64,000 nucleotides of DNA, from assembly GCA_023548195.1 (NCBI GenBank), contig JAJHZJ010000121.1, positions 7,143,252-7,207,251 of the forward strand, in the 5' to 3' direction. How positions within the stretch are numbered: position 1 is the stretch's first letter; every line of letters begins with the position of its first letter. Source of the DNA: Bettongia penicillata ogilbyi (lineage: Eukaryota; Chordata; Mammalia; Diprotodontia; Potoroidae). A program made the translations under genes and the position numbers. Of this stretch, positions 45,561-63,479 are shown in pieces. The notes beneath the pieces are model-generated. The model did not search any database and had not been told where the DNA came from. It saw nothing but the letters and a program-made list of their open reading frames with translations.

Positions 45561-45785
45561 TGGCGATGATCCAGGATGAGGCAAAGTCACTTAACCCCAA
45601 TTGCCTCATCCTGGGCCATCTGCAGTCATCCTGATGAATATCTGGTCACTGGATTCTGGAGAAGTGAGGCTGGTGACCTGCACAGCCCTCCCTCACTCAA
45701 AACAAAGTCAAGTGAAAATCATGTCATCATTTCTCCAATGGCATGGTCTTCTTCGGCAACGAAAGACGAACACACAACATGAGAA
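45561..45785 (+). repeat. SINE 3'-module, sense copy
   Basis: aagtcacttaaccccaattgcctc, then ccatctgcagtcatcctgatgaatatctggtcactgg ... gaggctggtgacctgcacagccctccctcac ... ggtcttcttcggcaacgaaag. Same module as 19484-19655 (reverse) and 49985-50150. Confidence 0.85.
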
Positions 45786-46139
45786 TAAATGTAATCGCGA
45801 GACCATTAGCTTTCTTTCATGAGAACCAAATCACTATTTATGTGTGACCCATCTAAAATGTATCTACCTCAGATGAGATGTTTTATGCTGGATTACCGCC
45901 TAGGCACAATGTCTTTCTGTTCCTTATATTAGTGTTTTAATATGGGTTAACTCCAGTTTAGACTACTGAGGAAATCACTCTTTTAAGAAATGAAAAGGAG
46001 CAATAGTGCCCCCTCCTGCTTGACATCTCTCTTTACACAAGGGTAAATCAAGACAAGTTCTCCTGGTTTTTTTCTTCCTATTTCAGATGTTTATGAGTAT
46101 CCTCAGAGTGCCACACTATTGCTTTCCCCCCACTTACCT

Positions 46140-47115
46140 GCAAAGATAGTTTGAAACATTTTGAGTTCCAATTTTTTCTCCCTCCCTCGTCTTGTCCCTC
46201 CCCAATTTGGAAGGCAATCTGTTAGAGGTTATACACGTATAATCATTTTAAATGTATTAATATATTAGTTATGTTGTGAAAGAAGAATCAGAACAAGAGG
46301 GGAAAACTACAAGAAAGAAAAAACAAAACAAAAAGAGGGAGAAGATAGTATGCCTCGATTTGTATTGAGATTCCAACGTTCTTTCTCTGGATGTGGATAG
46401 CATTTTCCATCACGAATCTTGGAGTTGTCCGAGAAGAGCTAAGCAGTCAAAGTTGGTCATAGCACAATGTTGCTGTTACTGTGTACTTTTTTTAAAATAT
46501 GTTTTATTGAGGTTTTTATTTTTACATCATAGAAATTTGTGGATATGCTCCCACCTTCTCTAGATCACTCATCTTTACCAAAAGTATTCTTGTAATAAAG
46601 ACAGGGAACTAAGTGGCTCAATGGATAGAGTGCTGGGCAAGAAGTTAGGAAGATTCATCTTCCCGAGTTCACATCTGGTCCCAGATATTCACTAGTTGTG
46701 TGACCCTGGGCAAGTAACTTAACTCTGTTTGCCTCTGTTTCCTTATCTGTAAAATGGTCTGGGGAAGGAAATGGCAAACCCCTCCAATATCTTTGCCAAG
46801 AAAACCCCAAATGGGGTCATGAAGAGTCAGACATGACTGAAATGACCGAACAGCAAAGATAAATAGCAAAGTCAAGATTTTAGACAAAATGTCTAAAAAT
46901 GTGCACAATATGATGCCCCATATTCCCTTGACTCTCAAAGAAAGAGCTTTCATTTTGCTAGGATCAAGACTGTCTATTACAAACTATTCAGATATAGGCC
47001 TCCTTTTAATACTGTCAATTTACATTTCTGTGGGCAGTGTTCATATTTGTCTGCTTTTGCATCCTTTCATTTTACATCAGTTCATACCCTGTTTTTTGAA
47101 TTCTCATTCATGAAA
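46140..47115 (-). mobile_element. L1 3' UTR fragments with a nested SINE
   Basis: 46150-46490: tttgaaacattttgagttcca, ctccccaatttggaaggcaatctg, ctctggatgtggatagcattttccatc. 46490-46602 and 46868-47115 look like another L1 3' end (tgttttattgaggtttttatttttacatc), split by the sense SINE. 45785-46140 holds nothing recognised. Confidence 0.6.
46603..46867 (+). repeat. tRNA-derived CORE-SINE, full length
   Basis: Sense: tggctcaatggatagagtgctggg, tcccgagttcacatctgg, tgtgtgaccctgggcaagtaactt, and the tail ccaagaaaaccccaaatggggtcatgaagagtcagacatgactg. The tail resembles that of BovB/RTE elements. Confidence 0.92.
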
Positions 47116-48122
47116 AGGCATTTAATGCAATAACACAATAAGAAAAGTAGCCATGAAACATTCCCCTTATGAAACATTCTCCTTATGAAAATGGGATGCA
47201 CTCTTCCACAAATAAATCATGCCATCCCTAGAAAGAATAGACAAAGGTAGGAAAAATTTTGGGCCAGGTGCAGCCTGGGCACACATATATGCAACACAGG
47301 TGGTCCAAAAGACATGTGTAACTGTACGGAGGCTGATGTCTGCTCTGGCTGGGCTTGCTTCCTTCTGATCAAGTGAGGCATTCTCTCTATTGACTATGGT
47401 CCATATGTAGAATCTACCAGGTATGGCTTCCTGTTCTGTGCCTGTCTCTCATAGCCACTGCTCGATGATGCTGCCAGGAACAGATTTATCGGCATGAAGG
47501 TGTGGAGCTTATCTCTTTTTCCAGCTTCCGGCTTTAATTACCATCCTCAGCTAAGGTACTACTCCACTGTAAAAGGGAGAATGGTTTGTTTCTTTTATCT
47601 TAAAGCCCAAGTGCTTTTTACTTACCCAGTTTCTAGAAAGATAGAGCATTCATGAACTCAGAAGTGGATTGGTGAAAACCCTCAATGATTTCTCTTACCA
47701 AGAGTTGTGTGTGAGTGGCAGGAAGGGACAGGGTCTCCCTTCTCAGAGTGTTGACAGTAATGGGCATTTGTTTTCTCTCCAGGAGACTCTACATAAAGCA
47801 GCTGAGCTCTTAGGAACACCCACAGCAGTCCCAGCTAAATTGTGCCCATAGGCTTAGATGTCTAAAGGCAGGGTCTCCTGTAAGAAATCTCACCTTGATG
47901 TCATTAGCGATTTTTTGCAGATACTTGCTTAACATTATATTGCCAAACTGTAACCAGTAAGTCATGGGACGTGGCCTGCTCATCCACCTTTGGGGTCCAT
48001 CTGCCACCCAATTCTCACCTCCAAGAAATTGTAGCTTGTGGAGCAGCCACATCCTATACAACCAGCTTGTCAGGCTAAACCAGCTTGAGAGCAACCAACG
48101 GCCTCAAACCTATCAGTGAATT
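47116..48122. other. Low-repeat interval, nothing recognised
   Basis: About 1 kb without a clear repeat or exon. A minus-strand open frame (48094-47810, 94 codons, Trp-rich) has no family I recognise. It could be an old retroviral remnant, unique sequence or an unrecognised repeat. Confidence 0.4.
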
Positions 48123-48234
48123 AGGGATATTCATTGTCAGTGTTAATAATAGCTAACATCCCTTCCAAATCATGGGGATTAGGGGTGTAGCAGCACTCCT
48201 TCCATCTAGAAAATTCACATCAATTTTTTTGGCC
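48123..48234. repeat. Perfect 112-bp inverted repeat, left arm
   Basis: Exact reverse complement of 49214-49325, from agggatattcattgtcag to caatttttttggcc. Matching stops at both edges (48122 and 48235). Confidence 0.95.
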
Positions 48235-48499
48235 CCAAGCATGTGAAGACTTCCCCTGGTGGAATGGGCTGGTGAGAACAATTTGCTCCAACAATTTGTT
48301 CCAACAATTTGTTCCCAAAGGGCAAGGCTGCAGACATTCTTCTGCCTTTATTATATTTATGTGGTTAAAGCCTTTACAGGTTAATCTCATCACCATGCAA
48401 ACTCAAACCCTGATTGACACCGGTCCCTTTGCTTGGAGGACTGGAGGGTGAGTACCTCACCTTTGGGTTCCCCCTGTCCCCTCCAGTCTCTCTCTCCCC

Positions 48500-48625
48500 A
48501 CTCCTTTCCTGCCGCCTTTCCCATGTCTCCCCTCATTAGATTGTAGCCTCTAGAGAACAGGAACTTTTTTTTTTTATATTATTAACTGTATCCCCTTAGC
48601 TTACCTTGTCATTCACAACTCACTC
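48500..48625 (+). repeat. L2-like 3' tail fragment
   Basis: agattgtagcctctagagaacaggaac ... attaactgtatccccttagc is the L2 tail pattern. Just upstream, 48280-48320 holds three near-identical 13-bp units (acaatttgttcca). The rest of 48235-48500 is unrecognised. Confidence 0.6.
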
Positions 48626-48727
48626 TTGATAGGCAGAAATCATGACCTACTTTAGATAAACAGCAAAACAGGTGTTTGCAAATTTAATCAGTTTTAAAGA
48701 TTATAAACTTCAGAGATAATGCACTTT

Positions 48728-48968
48728 ATTGGGCAGCTAGATGGTACAGTGGATAGAGTGTTGTGCCTAGAATCAGGAATACCAAAGCTCAAATTTGGCC
48801 TCAGATATGTACTAGCTGTGTGACCCTGGGCAAGTCCCTTAATCTCTACCTGCCTCAGTTTCCTCAACTGTAAAATGGAAATAAAAGAACCAACCGCCCA
48901 GGATGTGGTGAGAATCAAATAAGGAAACTATAAAGCCCTTTGGACAATGCCAGCACACAGTAAGTACT
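48728..48968 (+). repeat. tRNA-derived CORE-SINE
   Basis: Sense: gggcagctagatggtacagtggatagagtgt, tgtgtgaccctgggcaagtccctt, gcctcagtttcctcaactgtaaaatgg, then a MIR-like tail. Confidence 0.9.
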
Positions 48969-48970
48969 GT

Positions 48971-49298
48971 ACAGTTATCCCTTCCACATCTAGACTTTCC
49001 CCATCATGGTTTCAATATATCAGAGGTCGGCATTAAGAAATTAAATGGGAATTTTTTTGGAGTTTTGTGGAAGCTGCAGATGACATTTAAAGACCAGCAG
49101 ATGCCACAGGAAAAGTTGAGAAAGTGGTAAATGCATAAAATATATTGTATTGCACAGCATCAACATGTTTTATCATTTAATACCATAATAATTTAGACCT
49201 CTCTGAAACAAAAGGCCAAAAAAATTGATGTGAATTTTCTAGATGGAAGGAGTGCTGCTACACCCCTAATCCCCATGATTTGGAAGGGATGTTAGCTA
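48971..49298. mobile_element. Tigger-like non-autonomous DNA element
   Basis: Starts TA-cagttatcccttccacatc and ends near gatttggaagggatgttag, an imperfect terminal inverted repeat. The internal sequence (tttcaatatatcagaggtcggcattaagaaattaaatggga) has no coding capacity. The right end overlaps the right arm of the 112-bp inverted repeat. Confidence 0.5.
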
Positions 49299-49325
49299 TT
49301 ATTAACACTGACAATGAATATCCCT
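49214..49325. repeat. Perfect 112-bp inverted repeat, right arm
   Basis: Exact reverse complement of 48123-48234. It spans the right end of the Tigger-like element and about 25 bp of flank beyond it. Confidence 0.95.
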
Positions 49326-49984
49326 CAGCAAATTGACCCTATGAATGTTCTAACATATTTATATTATATGTGTGTCCTCTCCCTTCCATCACTATCCCCC
49401 CAGTCCCCTACTTCTAAATCCTTTGGGTCCAATGTTATGTTTTAGCTACCTCCACAGAACACTAACAAGGACATTCCCAAGAGACAAAGTTTGATAGATA
49501 AGCTCCCCCAAAACAGGAACATATTTTTATTGGAGATTTTTTCTATACCTAAGTTACAAGTTCAGAGCATCACAGAATATCAGAGTCAAATATACCTTAG
49601 TGGCAATTCAGTCTTTTCTAAATGAACTAGTCCCTGCTGTCATGGCCATCCTTGAAAAGGAAGGATGAACCTGTGAGTAGTTTGAGCTGCCTGAACTCTC
49701 CCTGTGCAAAGGAAGGTGAATTTTGATGGCTGCAAGCAGTTAACATGGGGTTTATTGGTTAGATTCCCTTCCTTCCTTCCTCCTTCCTTCTCTGCGACTA
49801 TATTTTAGACCCCCAGGCTCAGAGTGAATGTCAGTAGTAACTGTTTCTCTTTTGACCAGCAACCCTTAGGGTCTTCACCTCCCAGTTCAATTTTTTTTCC
49901 TTAAAGGGATCTATTCACTGAATAGGTGCTACCTCACTCAAAGCGAGAACCGGAAAAGGCCTTATCCACAGTCTCCCATTGCAT
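49326..49984. other. Interval with no recognised gene
   Basis: It includes a short CCTT-rich run (49769-49792). No exon or clear repeat is recognised. Confidence 0.4.
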
Positions 49985-50150
49985 CCTCAGCCATGTGCAG
50001 TCATCCTGATGAACGGCTCTGGAGGTGAAATGAGGCTGGTGACCTTGCACAGCCCTCCCTCACTCAAATCAAGGTCAACTGCAGTCATGTCCTCATTTCC
50101 CTGAAGTCATGGTCCTCTTCAGAGAGAAAAAAAAAGATAAACACAAGGAA
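49985..50150 (+). repeat. SINE 3'-module, sense copy
   Basis: catgtgcagtcatcctgatgaacggctctggaggtgaaatgaggctggtgaccttgcacagccctccctcactc ... aagtcatggtcctcttcag. Diverged relative of 45561-45785. Confidence 0.8.
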
Positions 50151-50189
50151 CTAGTGAGGGAGGACAAACTGTTGTCTGGAACAGCTCAC

Positions 50190-50985
50190 TCCACCTTGTA
50201 GTAATTAGAAAGTTTCCTTATGTGAAGCTAAAATCTGGTTCTCTGTAACTTATACTTCTCCAAAGACAAGTGTAACAAAAGTCCAGTCTCTTCTCCAAGA
50301 AACAGTCCCTTTAAATCCTTGAATACAGTTGTCACATCCTTCCTAAAGTCAAAAGATCTGGAGGTCTTACTCCACTCTTAGTTGCTCTCCAGAGGACATT
50401 CTAGAGCTTATCAATGCCTTTTCTGAAACAAGATGTTGAAAGTTGGACTAAATATTCCAAGATGTGATATACCCAGCAGAGAGGATCTAGAGGATTATCA
50501 TGCTGCTATACTGGACACTATGCTTCTCTTAATGAATCCCAATTACCATCGGTTTTTTTAGCTGCCATATCACACTGTTGACTCAGATTGTTTGTATTGA
50601 ATTAAAGCCACAAGATGAATGACTATCTAGTAGTCATGTTATCTTGTATTCCTGAAGGTATTTTTTAACCTAAATGTAAGACTTCATATTTATTGATGTG
50701 TTGGTTTCTTTTGCTTAGCAAGGTCTGGTTGGAGAATGAGGAGGTAGAGTCATTAGAAACTGAGTGATGTGAGAAAGAACATCAATTAAATCTACAAAAG
50801 AGCTTTTTAATCTCTATTTATTCTCATCTTATAAGACCGAGTCCAATGGCCTAGTCTATCAGGATCTTCTGGGATCCTGTTTAAGCCAAAATGTTAGCTA
50901 TAATTCTTAGCTTTCTGCCATCTGCAAATTTGGTAAGCTTATCATCTGTAGCTTTATCCAAGTCGCTGATAAAAAAAAAATGTTA
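50190..50985 (-). mobile_element. CR1/L3 LINE, antisense
   Basis: In reverse orientation it carries the reverse-transcriptase end: ggacactatgcttctcttaatgaatcccaattacc, agctgccatatcacactgttgactcag, ctgccatctgcaaatttggtaagcttatcatctgtagctttatccaagtcgctgataaa. The last part reads back to the F-I-N-D-L / F-A-D-D region. Frame broken. Confidence 0.75.
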
Positions 50986-51263
50986 ATTTACTTTGAAGTT
51001 GCATATGTCAAATTTTTTGTTTCCAAGAAACGCTCTCTTTTTCCAGTCACTATGTTAACCTCACTATGGCTCATATCTATTTCAGAGATAAACAAAAGAT
51101 GCAAACATTTATTGGGGTTTTTTTGGTATATGTTAAGTGATATGAAAGTAACTGCTTTTTTCTTGTTCAGAAAAAGTATTAGTTATATGTTTACAACTTG
51201 GTTTTACTTATTTGTCCAAACCTGTAATTCTACCCAGGATGAGGTGCCAGACTAAAGGGTACT

Positions 51264-51269
51264 TTTATT
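51264..51269 (-). promoter_or_regulatory. TEX30: Candidate TEX30 polyadenylation signal
   Basis: AATAAA on the minus strand, about 355 bases beyond the TEX30 stop. The AT-rich sequence between them is the likely 3' UTR. Confidence 0.45.
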
Positions 51270-51624
51270 CACTCTGTAAAATATCAACGCACCAAGTGTA
51301 CTGTATAGGTTAGGGTGTTTTTTTAAAAGAAATTTCTAAAGAAATATTTGATGAGTATATGAGTATCAAATTATGCAAGAACAAAATAGCATAGGTGGGA
51401 AAAACTATATATTTAATTTTTGAAAAAGTTTTAATAAAAGCCACTTAGATCTATTATAACCTATTTTCACATCTCATTTTTAACAAGATAACATTTGCTT
51501 TCAAAGTAGATTCATAAAGACATATTAAATAGGTCTAACTCATGCCTCACAATTCTGAGAAACTTGCTGTTTTGCATATCAGATCAAATATACAAATCCC
51601 AAATGACTCATGGCTTTTAATCAA

Positions 51625-58062
<6,438 letters not shown>

Positions 58063-58429
58063 TTTCCGGATCAATTTAGAAACTCAGCATGTATTTCTCT
58101 GAAACAAACGCCTCTGACCTGCAATCAGAGAAAAAAAATACTGAAGCAAATGAACACTTTGAACACCTGAGACAAACATGATAAAAGCCTCTTGACACTC
58201 TAAATTGATTTTGACCACACTGTGTGTTAAGAATTGAAGTTTCTTTTCATTATTTTCCATGGTTCCCATGGATACTCTTCACTGGTTTTATGACCAGGGA
58301 GATTAAGTGAATAGTAAATAGAACAGGGTATGACACCAAGGCAACAGGATACAGCTGGAAAAAGTTGAGTTTCAACCTTACTCAAGTCATTTTTTGGAAC
58401 TCCTTCCTATCTACAATAGTAACAATATT

Positions 58430-59110
58430 GATGATGATGATAGCTAGTTCTGATATAGTGACGGAAACACTCTTATACTCATTTTGTAGGTGATGAAAAT
58501 GAAGTCAAGAGAAGTTAAGTGACTTATCCAGGGTCACACAACTAGTAATGTCTGACAGAAGATTTAAAACTCAGGTCTTCCTATATTGCCAGTCCATTAC
58601 TCTACCAAGCAGTCAGTAAAATGAAGAAACTGACCTTGATGGCTCTCAAGGTACTTTCCAAGGCTAAAGCTGTGATCCTATGTAGTCTAGTTTGAAAAAT
58701 CAACATGGAAGCTTGTATCAAATGGGCAAGGTGGAAGAGGCTATTTCCTCTCCAAAACAAGAAGTAGATTCCCAGAGAAGTCTGAAAAGGTCTCTCAGCA
58801 AGAACCCTGTACTGTAGTGAGAGCTCAATAGTGAATCCTAAGACAAATGTAATCAACTTCACTAAGCTGGTGTTGGAAGACAGAATCCTGCATTGGTGAT
58901 CCCATCTTACCATGAGAGCATCAGAGATCTAGAGATGGAAAAGGACCTTAGAGAAAAATTAGTCTAACCACCTATTACAGTTGAGAAAAGTAAGATCCAA
59001 TATGGTTAGTTGATATGTCCAAAGTCATACAGGTGTCAGTAGAAGATTTTTTTTACCACATCCTCCAAATACAGAACCATACTCTTTCCACTGTAACACA
59101 CAACATAGTA
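58430..59110. repeat. MIR-type copies upstream of TEX30
   Basis: 58430-58610 reverse MIR (aagttaagtgacttatccagggtcacacaac). 58615-58680 sense MIR tail. 58915-59110 reverse MIR (gatctagagatggaaaaggaccttag). 58680-58915 is unassigned. Confidence 0.65.
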
Positions 59111-59239
59111 TCTTGGGAAGGCTGTGACTTTCAGAATCCTTCACTTTCTACTTCTCAGCAATTTGATGCATTAAGAATCTAATTTATGGAAGACATCACA
59201 CTCAACCAGGGCATTCATAGATGACTAAGAAAGGGTCCA

Positions 59240-59545
59240 TTATCTCAAAGAACTTCAAGCCTCCTCCTCCAGGAAGACTTTTCTAAATAATCCCCTGCCT
59301 TGGGTAAAAATACTTTTTCAAGTTTTCCTTAGAGAGAGCACATCATCTGGATTCCCTGGGCACTTTCACTCCCAACCCTACATTTATACTTGCCTACATA
59401 CATTTTATAATCCTACCTCAGAAAAAAATTTAAGTTCTTTCAGATAAAAAGCCATCAATGTTTTTTTAAATATTTTAGTATTTTCACCAGTTACACATGT
59501 GCCTTGAAGGTGGTGGGGGTTTGCTGAATTGAAATAAACACAATT
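59240..59545 (+). mobile_element. L2 LINE 3' end
   Basis: cctcctcctccaggaagacttttctaaataatcccc ... tttatacttgcctacatac ... gttacacatgtgccttgaaggtgg...gctgaattgaa, the L2 3' layout, diverged. 59545-60030 holds only a short reverse MIR-like piece near 59940-60010. Confidence 0.6.
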
Positions 59546-60034
59546 CTAAAGATCATTAATCCCAGACGCAGCCAACCCCAATATTATTTAGAGATATTCC
59601 TCTTCCATTTTTTCGTTACTATCTTACCAGTCAAACCTTTCTATCGTCCACACCATAACCACTGCCAGGGTCCCTACGTTCTCTGGTTAACTAACCCTTC
59701 TTACCTTTCCTTCCTCCTGCTCTCTCCCCAACCTTTGAGAACTCAGTATTTGTTGTGGAAACAGTTAGAAGAACATTCTAGAATACTTCAGGAGTGGTAT
59801 TAACTGTAAGCAGGCAAAGGGAGTCTATCTAGTCTTTAGGTCATTAGGACAGGACTGGTCTTGTCCAACTGGCAGAAAGTTAAAATAGGGGCTTATGCAA
59901 TTAGCCAGTAAACATGGAGACAGACCAAGAAGACCAAACCTTTCATTTTAGAGAAGGAAAACTGAGCTGACGAAGAGACATGACATGTCCAAAGTGACAC
60001 ACGGAGATGTCTGTTCACACGCACACATAGAAAG

Positions 60035-60278
60035 GGGCAGCTAGATGGTGCAGTGGATAGAGCACCGTCCCTGGAGTCAGGAAAACTCATCTTCCTGAGT
60101 TCAAATCTGGTCTCAGACACTTACTAGTTGTGTGACTCTGGGCAAGTCCCTTGACCCTGTTTGCCTCAGTTTTCTCCTTTGTAAAATGAGCTGGAGAAGG
60201 AAATGTCAAATCACTTCAGTATTCTTTGCCAAGAAAACCCCAAATAAGATCAACTGAAACAATTCAATAACAAAGAAA
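60035..60278 (+). repeat. tRNA-derived CORE-SINE, full length
   Basis: Sense: ggggcagctagatggtgcagtggatagagcaccgtccctggagtcagg, gagttcaaatctgg, tgtgtgactctgggcaagtccctt, aaaatgagctggagaaggaaatg, ttgccaagaaaaccccaaat. It is the cleanest copy of the family in the window. Confidence 0.95.
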
Positions 60279-60289
60279 ATAAAGAGGGA

Positions 60290-60480
60290 AAAAATGTCAC
60301 AATGTAGTCAAGCATTCATAAAGAACTTACTAAGTAACAGGCCACGTGAGATGCTGAAAACACAAAGAAAGGTAAAAATCTCTGTCCTCAAGTACCTTAC
60401 ATTCACAAGGAGAAAGCAATATATCTTCTACAAGCACATATACAGTATAAGGAAGACAGCAATCTCATTAAGTTTCTCCC
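60290..60480 (+). repeat. Dispersed repeat head fragment
   Basis: gcattcataaagaacttactaagtaacaggccacgtgagatgctgaaaacacaaagaaaggtaaaaatctctgtcctcaagtacctta, the 5' part of the 36380/56040 family. It is cut by the L1 at 60484. Confidence 0.6.
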
Positions 60481-60483
60481 TTG

Positions 60484-62320
60484 ATGAGGTGGGACCAAAA
60501 TGGCAGAATAATGGCAGGGATTCACCTGAACTCTCCCAAATTTCCCTCTAAACAACTTGAAAATAACACCTGAAATAGAATTCTCAACTGGAACTCTGGA
60601 GGGGAAAATCAACAAAAGTTTGGGGTGAAATGGTTTTCCAGCCCAAGACAGCATAGGAGAGTGGCAGGAAAGTTCTCTCTCACTGGGGTGGCAGTTGTGT
60701 CTATGTTTAGGGCATTCCCTGGCAAGCCAGCCTCAGGTCTTAGAGGTAGTTACATAGACATCTATAGGTTCTGGAGCTCTCAACCCACAAACGGTAAGGG
60801 GGTCAGAAACTGCTCAAAAGGAGATTAAGGGACATTTTGTTGGTGCTGTTGCATTGCCCATACACAAGGCCAGGTTGAAATCCCAGGGCAAAAAAGAAAA
60901 TTAGCCTATTGGCGCTTGCTGCTGCAGAGGAGCTGGGGCCCTGGTCACAGTTCCAGAGCTGAGAAAAGAGCATGTGGTCACTTATAAAGAAGCAAGGGCC
61001 CTGTTGTCAGATCCATGGCAGAAAAAAAGCACTAGCTCTTACGATTGCAAAAGAGCAGGGGCTGGAGTCACATTTCTATGGACACAGGAAGCAATAGTAT
61101 TTATGGTCATAAGAGAGCAGGAGACCTGGTAGAGGTCCTGGGTGAAGATGATTGCTTCTGGTTGTTCACAGATCAGAGCACAGGCCAAGAGAGCAGTGAC
61201 CACAACTTTCCTAAGATCATATCACCTTGGAAGAACTGAAAACTTACAGACTCCCAGAACTAGCTCTGAAAACAGATGTAACACAAAAACCTGAAACTTC
61301 GGACAGTGTTCCCTCTGACCTGGAAGCAGAGCCCAATCAGCATAAAGTTTAAAGTCAAGAAGTAGGCTAGAAAAATGAACAAAAAAGAAAAAAAAAAAGA
61401 ACCTGACTATAGGAAGTTACTATGGTGACAGGGAATATCAAGGCTCATATATTAACTCATTAGAAAACAAGTCAAAATAGCTGTATTCAAATCCTCAAAG
61501 AAAAATGTAAATTGAACATAAATCCAAAAAGAATTCCTGGAAGGGCTCAAAAAGGATTTTAACAATCAAATGAGAAAGAAAGAAAAAATTGGGGGAAAAT
61601 GAGAGTGATGAAAGAAAATTATAAAAAGAGAGGCAACAGTTTGGTACAAGAAAATCCCCAAAAAAACTGAAGAAATAATAGTTTAAAAAACAGTATTGGT
61701 CAAATTTTGAAAGAGGCACAAAAATTCACTGAAGACAAGAACTCCTTAAAAAGCTGAATTGGCCAACTGGAAAAAGAGTTACGAAAACTCACTGAAGAAA
61801 ATAATTTCTTAAAAATTAGAACTGCGCAAATGAAAGCTAATGACTTCATGAGACATCAAGAGAAAAAACAAAATCAAAAGAATGGAAAAAATAGGAGAAA
61901 ATGTCCAACCTCTCATTAGAAAAACAAATGACCTGGAAAATTCATTGAGGGGAGATAATTTAAGACTTACTATTAGACTACCTTAAAGCTATGATAAAAA
62001 AATGAGCCTAGATATCATATTTCATGAAATTATCCACGAAAATTACCCAGATATCCTAGAACCAGACAGTAAAATATATGTTGAAAGAATCCACCAATTA
62101 GCTCCTGAAAGAGATCCCAAGAAAATAGTATGGCAGAAACTAGGAATAAACCAATACCTCACACTGTATACCAAGATAAATTCAAAATGGATACATAATT
62201 TAGTTATAAAGGGGTGATATCATAAGCAAATTAGGAGAGCAAAAACTAGTTTATCTGCCAGATCCATGGAGAAACTATATGAACACAATTATAAAACACT
62301 TTTTCACACAAATAAAGTCA
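60484..62320 (+). mobile_element. L1/HAL1-like LINE with internal deletion
   Basis: Sense order: 5' UTR (60484-61390; gaggtgggaccaaaatggc, atcatatcaccttggaagaactgaaaac), ORF1 (about 61400-62130; coiled coil, then NYPDILEPDSK and ERIHQLAPERDPK), then a direct jump at about 62133 to late ORF2 (ggaataaaccaatacctcacactgtataccaagataaattcaaaatgg), ending in L2 near 62325. Frames broken. Confidence 0.8.
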
Positions 62321-62325
62321 AATCT

Positions 62326-62690
62326 AAACAACTTCCTTCCCCAAGAATCCATTCAGTTGTCAAATCTTGTAGATTCTACCTCTTCAACATCACTCATTTT
62401 TGGCTCCTCCCCATTATTCATACCACAACCACCTTAGGTCAGGACTTCCTTATCTCTCACAGCTATTTCAATAGCATACAAATTAGTTTCCCTGCCTAGT
62501 CTCTCAAATCCATCCTGTATTCAGCTGCCAACTTGATCACTGTAAAGTGCAGGTCTCATTGCTCTGCTCAGAAAGTTTCCCTCTTGCCTATAGGATAAAA
62601 TACAAACTCCTGTGCTTGTCAATTAAAATCCTTCACCTCAATCTGGCCAGTTCTTCAAGGGTGCTCTGGAACAGAGACTGAAGCTGACAA
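62326..62690 (+). mobile_element. L2 LINE fragment
   Basis: cattcagttgtcaaatcttgtagattctacctcttcaacatc ... tagtttccctgcctagtctctcaaatccatcctgtattcagctgccaac ... caggtctcattgctctgctc. Sense, same region as 42396-42520 and 43540-43640. Confidence 0.85.
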
Positions 62691-62844
62691 CTTTGCCCAC
62701 CTGTCTCATTTAAATCCGATTCACTCACAGGTCAACGTTACCTTCATGATGTCACTGGCTGAAGGATGGACAACAACCCTCAAATAATGCAAACAGCAAG
62801 GGTTAAAACCAACAGTCAAAAAGTTTTTATTTTATATGGGGTCG

Positions 62845-63270
62845 TCAAATGCACACTGGGCACAGTGGACAGAGAGGGCCTCAATGTTAGGAAAATCTGG
62901 GTTCAAGTCCAACACTGGCCTTGGGCACCTGACTACCTCTCAGTGCTCAAAGTCAGTGATTCACAAACTTTGAGGTCTCAGGACACCTTTACACACTTAA
63001 AAATTACTGAGACTACAAACAACTTTTGTTTATATGGGTTATAGCTACTAATATTTACATTAGTAATTAAAATTGATAAATGTTTTAAAATATCTGTTAA
63101 TTCATTTAAAAATAATGAAAAATAGTGAGAAGCATTGCCTATAAAGGGATAATAGCAACAGTATTACTAGGAAAATAGTTTGACCTCATGGGTCCCCTAA
63201 AATGTTTACTATGCCTCCTGTGGATCCTCCTACCATACTTTCACAATTGCTCCTCTAAGAATATAAATTG
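62845..63270. repeat. SINE head and an unnamed DNA-element-like repeat
   Basis: 62850-62960 is a sense SINE head (ggcacagtggacagagagggcc ... ctgggttcaagtcc). 62970-63270 (ggacacctttacacacttaaaaattactgagactacaaac ... ggttatagctactaatatttac) matches a mammal-wide dispersed repeat I cannot name. Confidence 0.5.
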
Positions 63271-63479
63271 TAAAGAAAGTGCTGACCTAAACCTCAGAGA
63301 CAGATTATTGAATTAGGAGTTCATTATAGTAATTAAGTCACTGGGTCAGTCCCTGTCACCAAATCCTTGTATCTCAGTCATTTTCACATATTTTGTGCTA
63401 TAGCCAAACTTGGCCTATTTGCTGTTCCCATTTAAGACAAGACAATCCATCTGGGTCATTTCCATTCTTCAAGACAAAA

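Noticed and set aside
48123..49325. 112-bp arms as terminal inverted repeats of one ~1.2-kb transposon
   Set aside because: No target-site duplication at the outer edges. The right arm contains an internal transposon end plus flank, and the interior holds unrelated SINE and L2 pieces.
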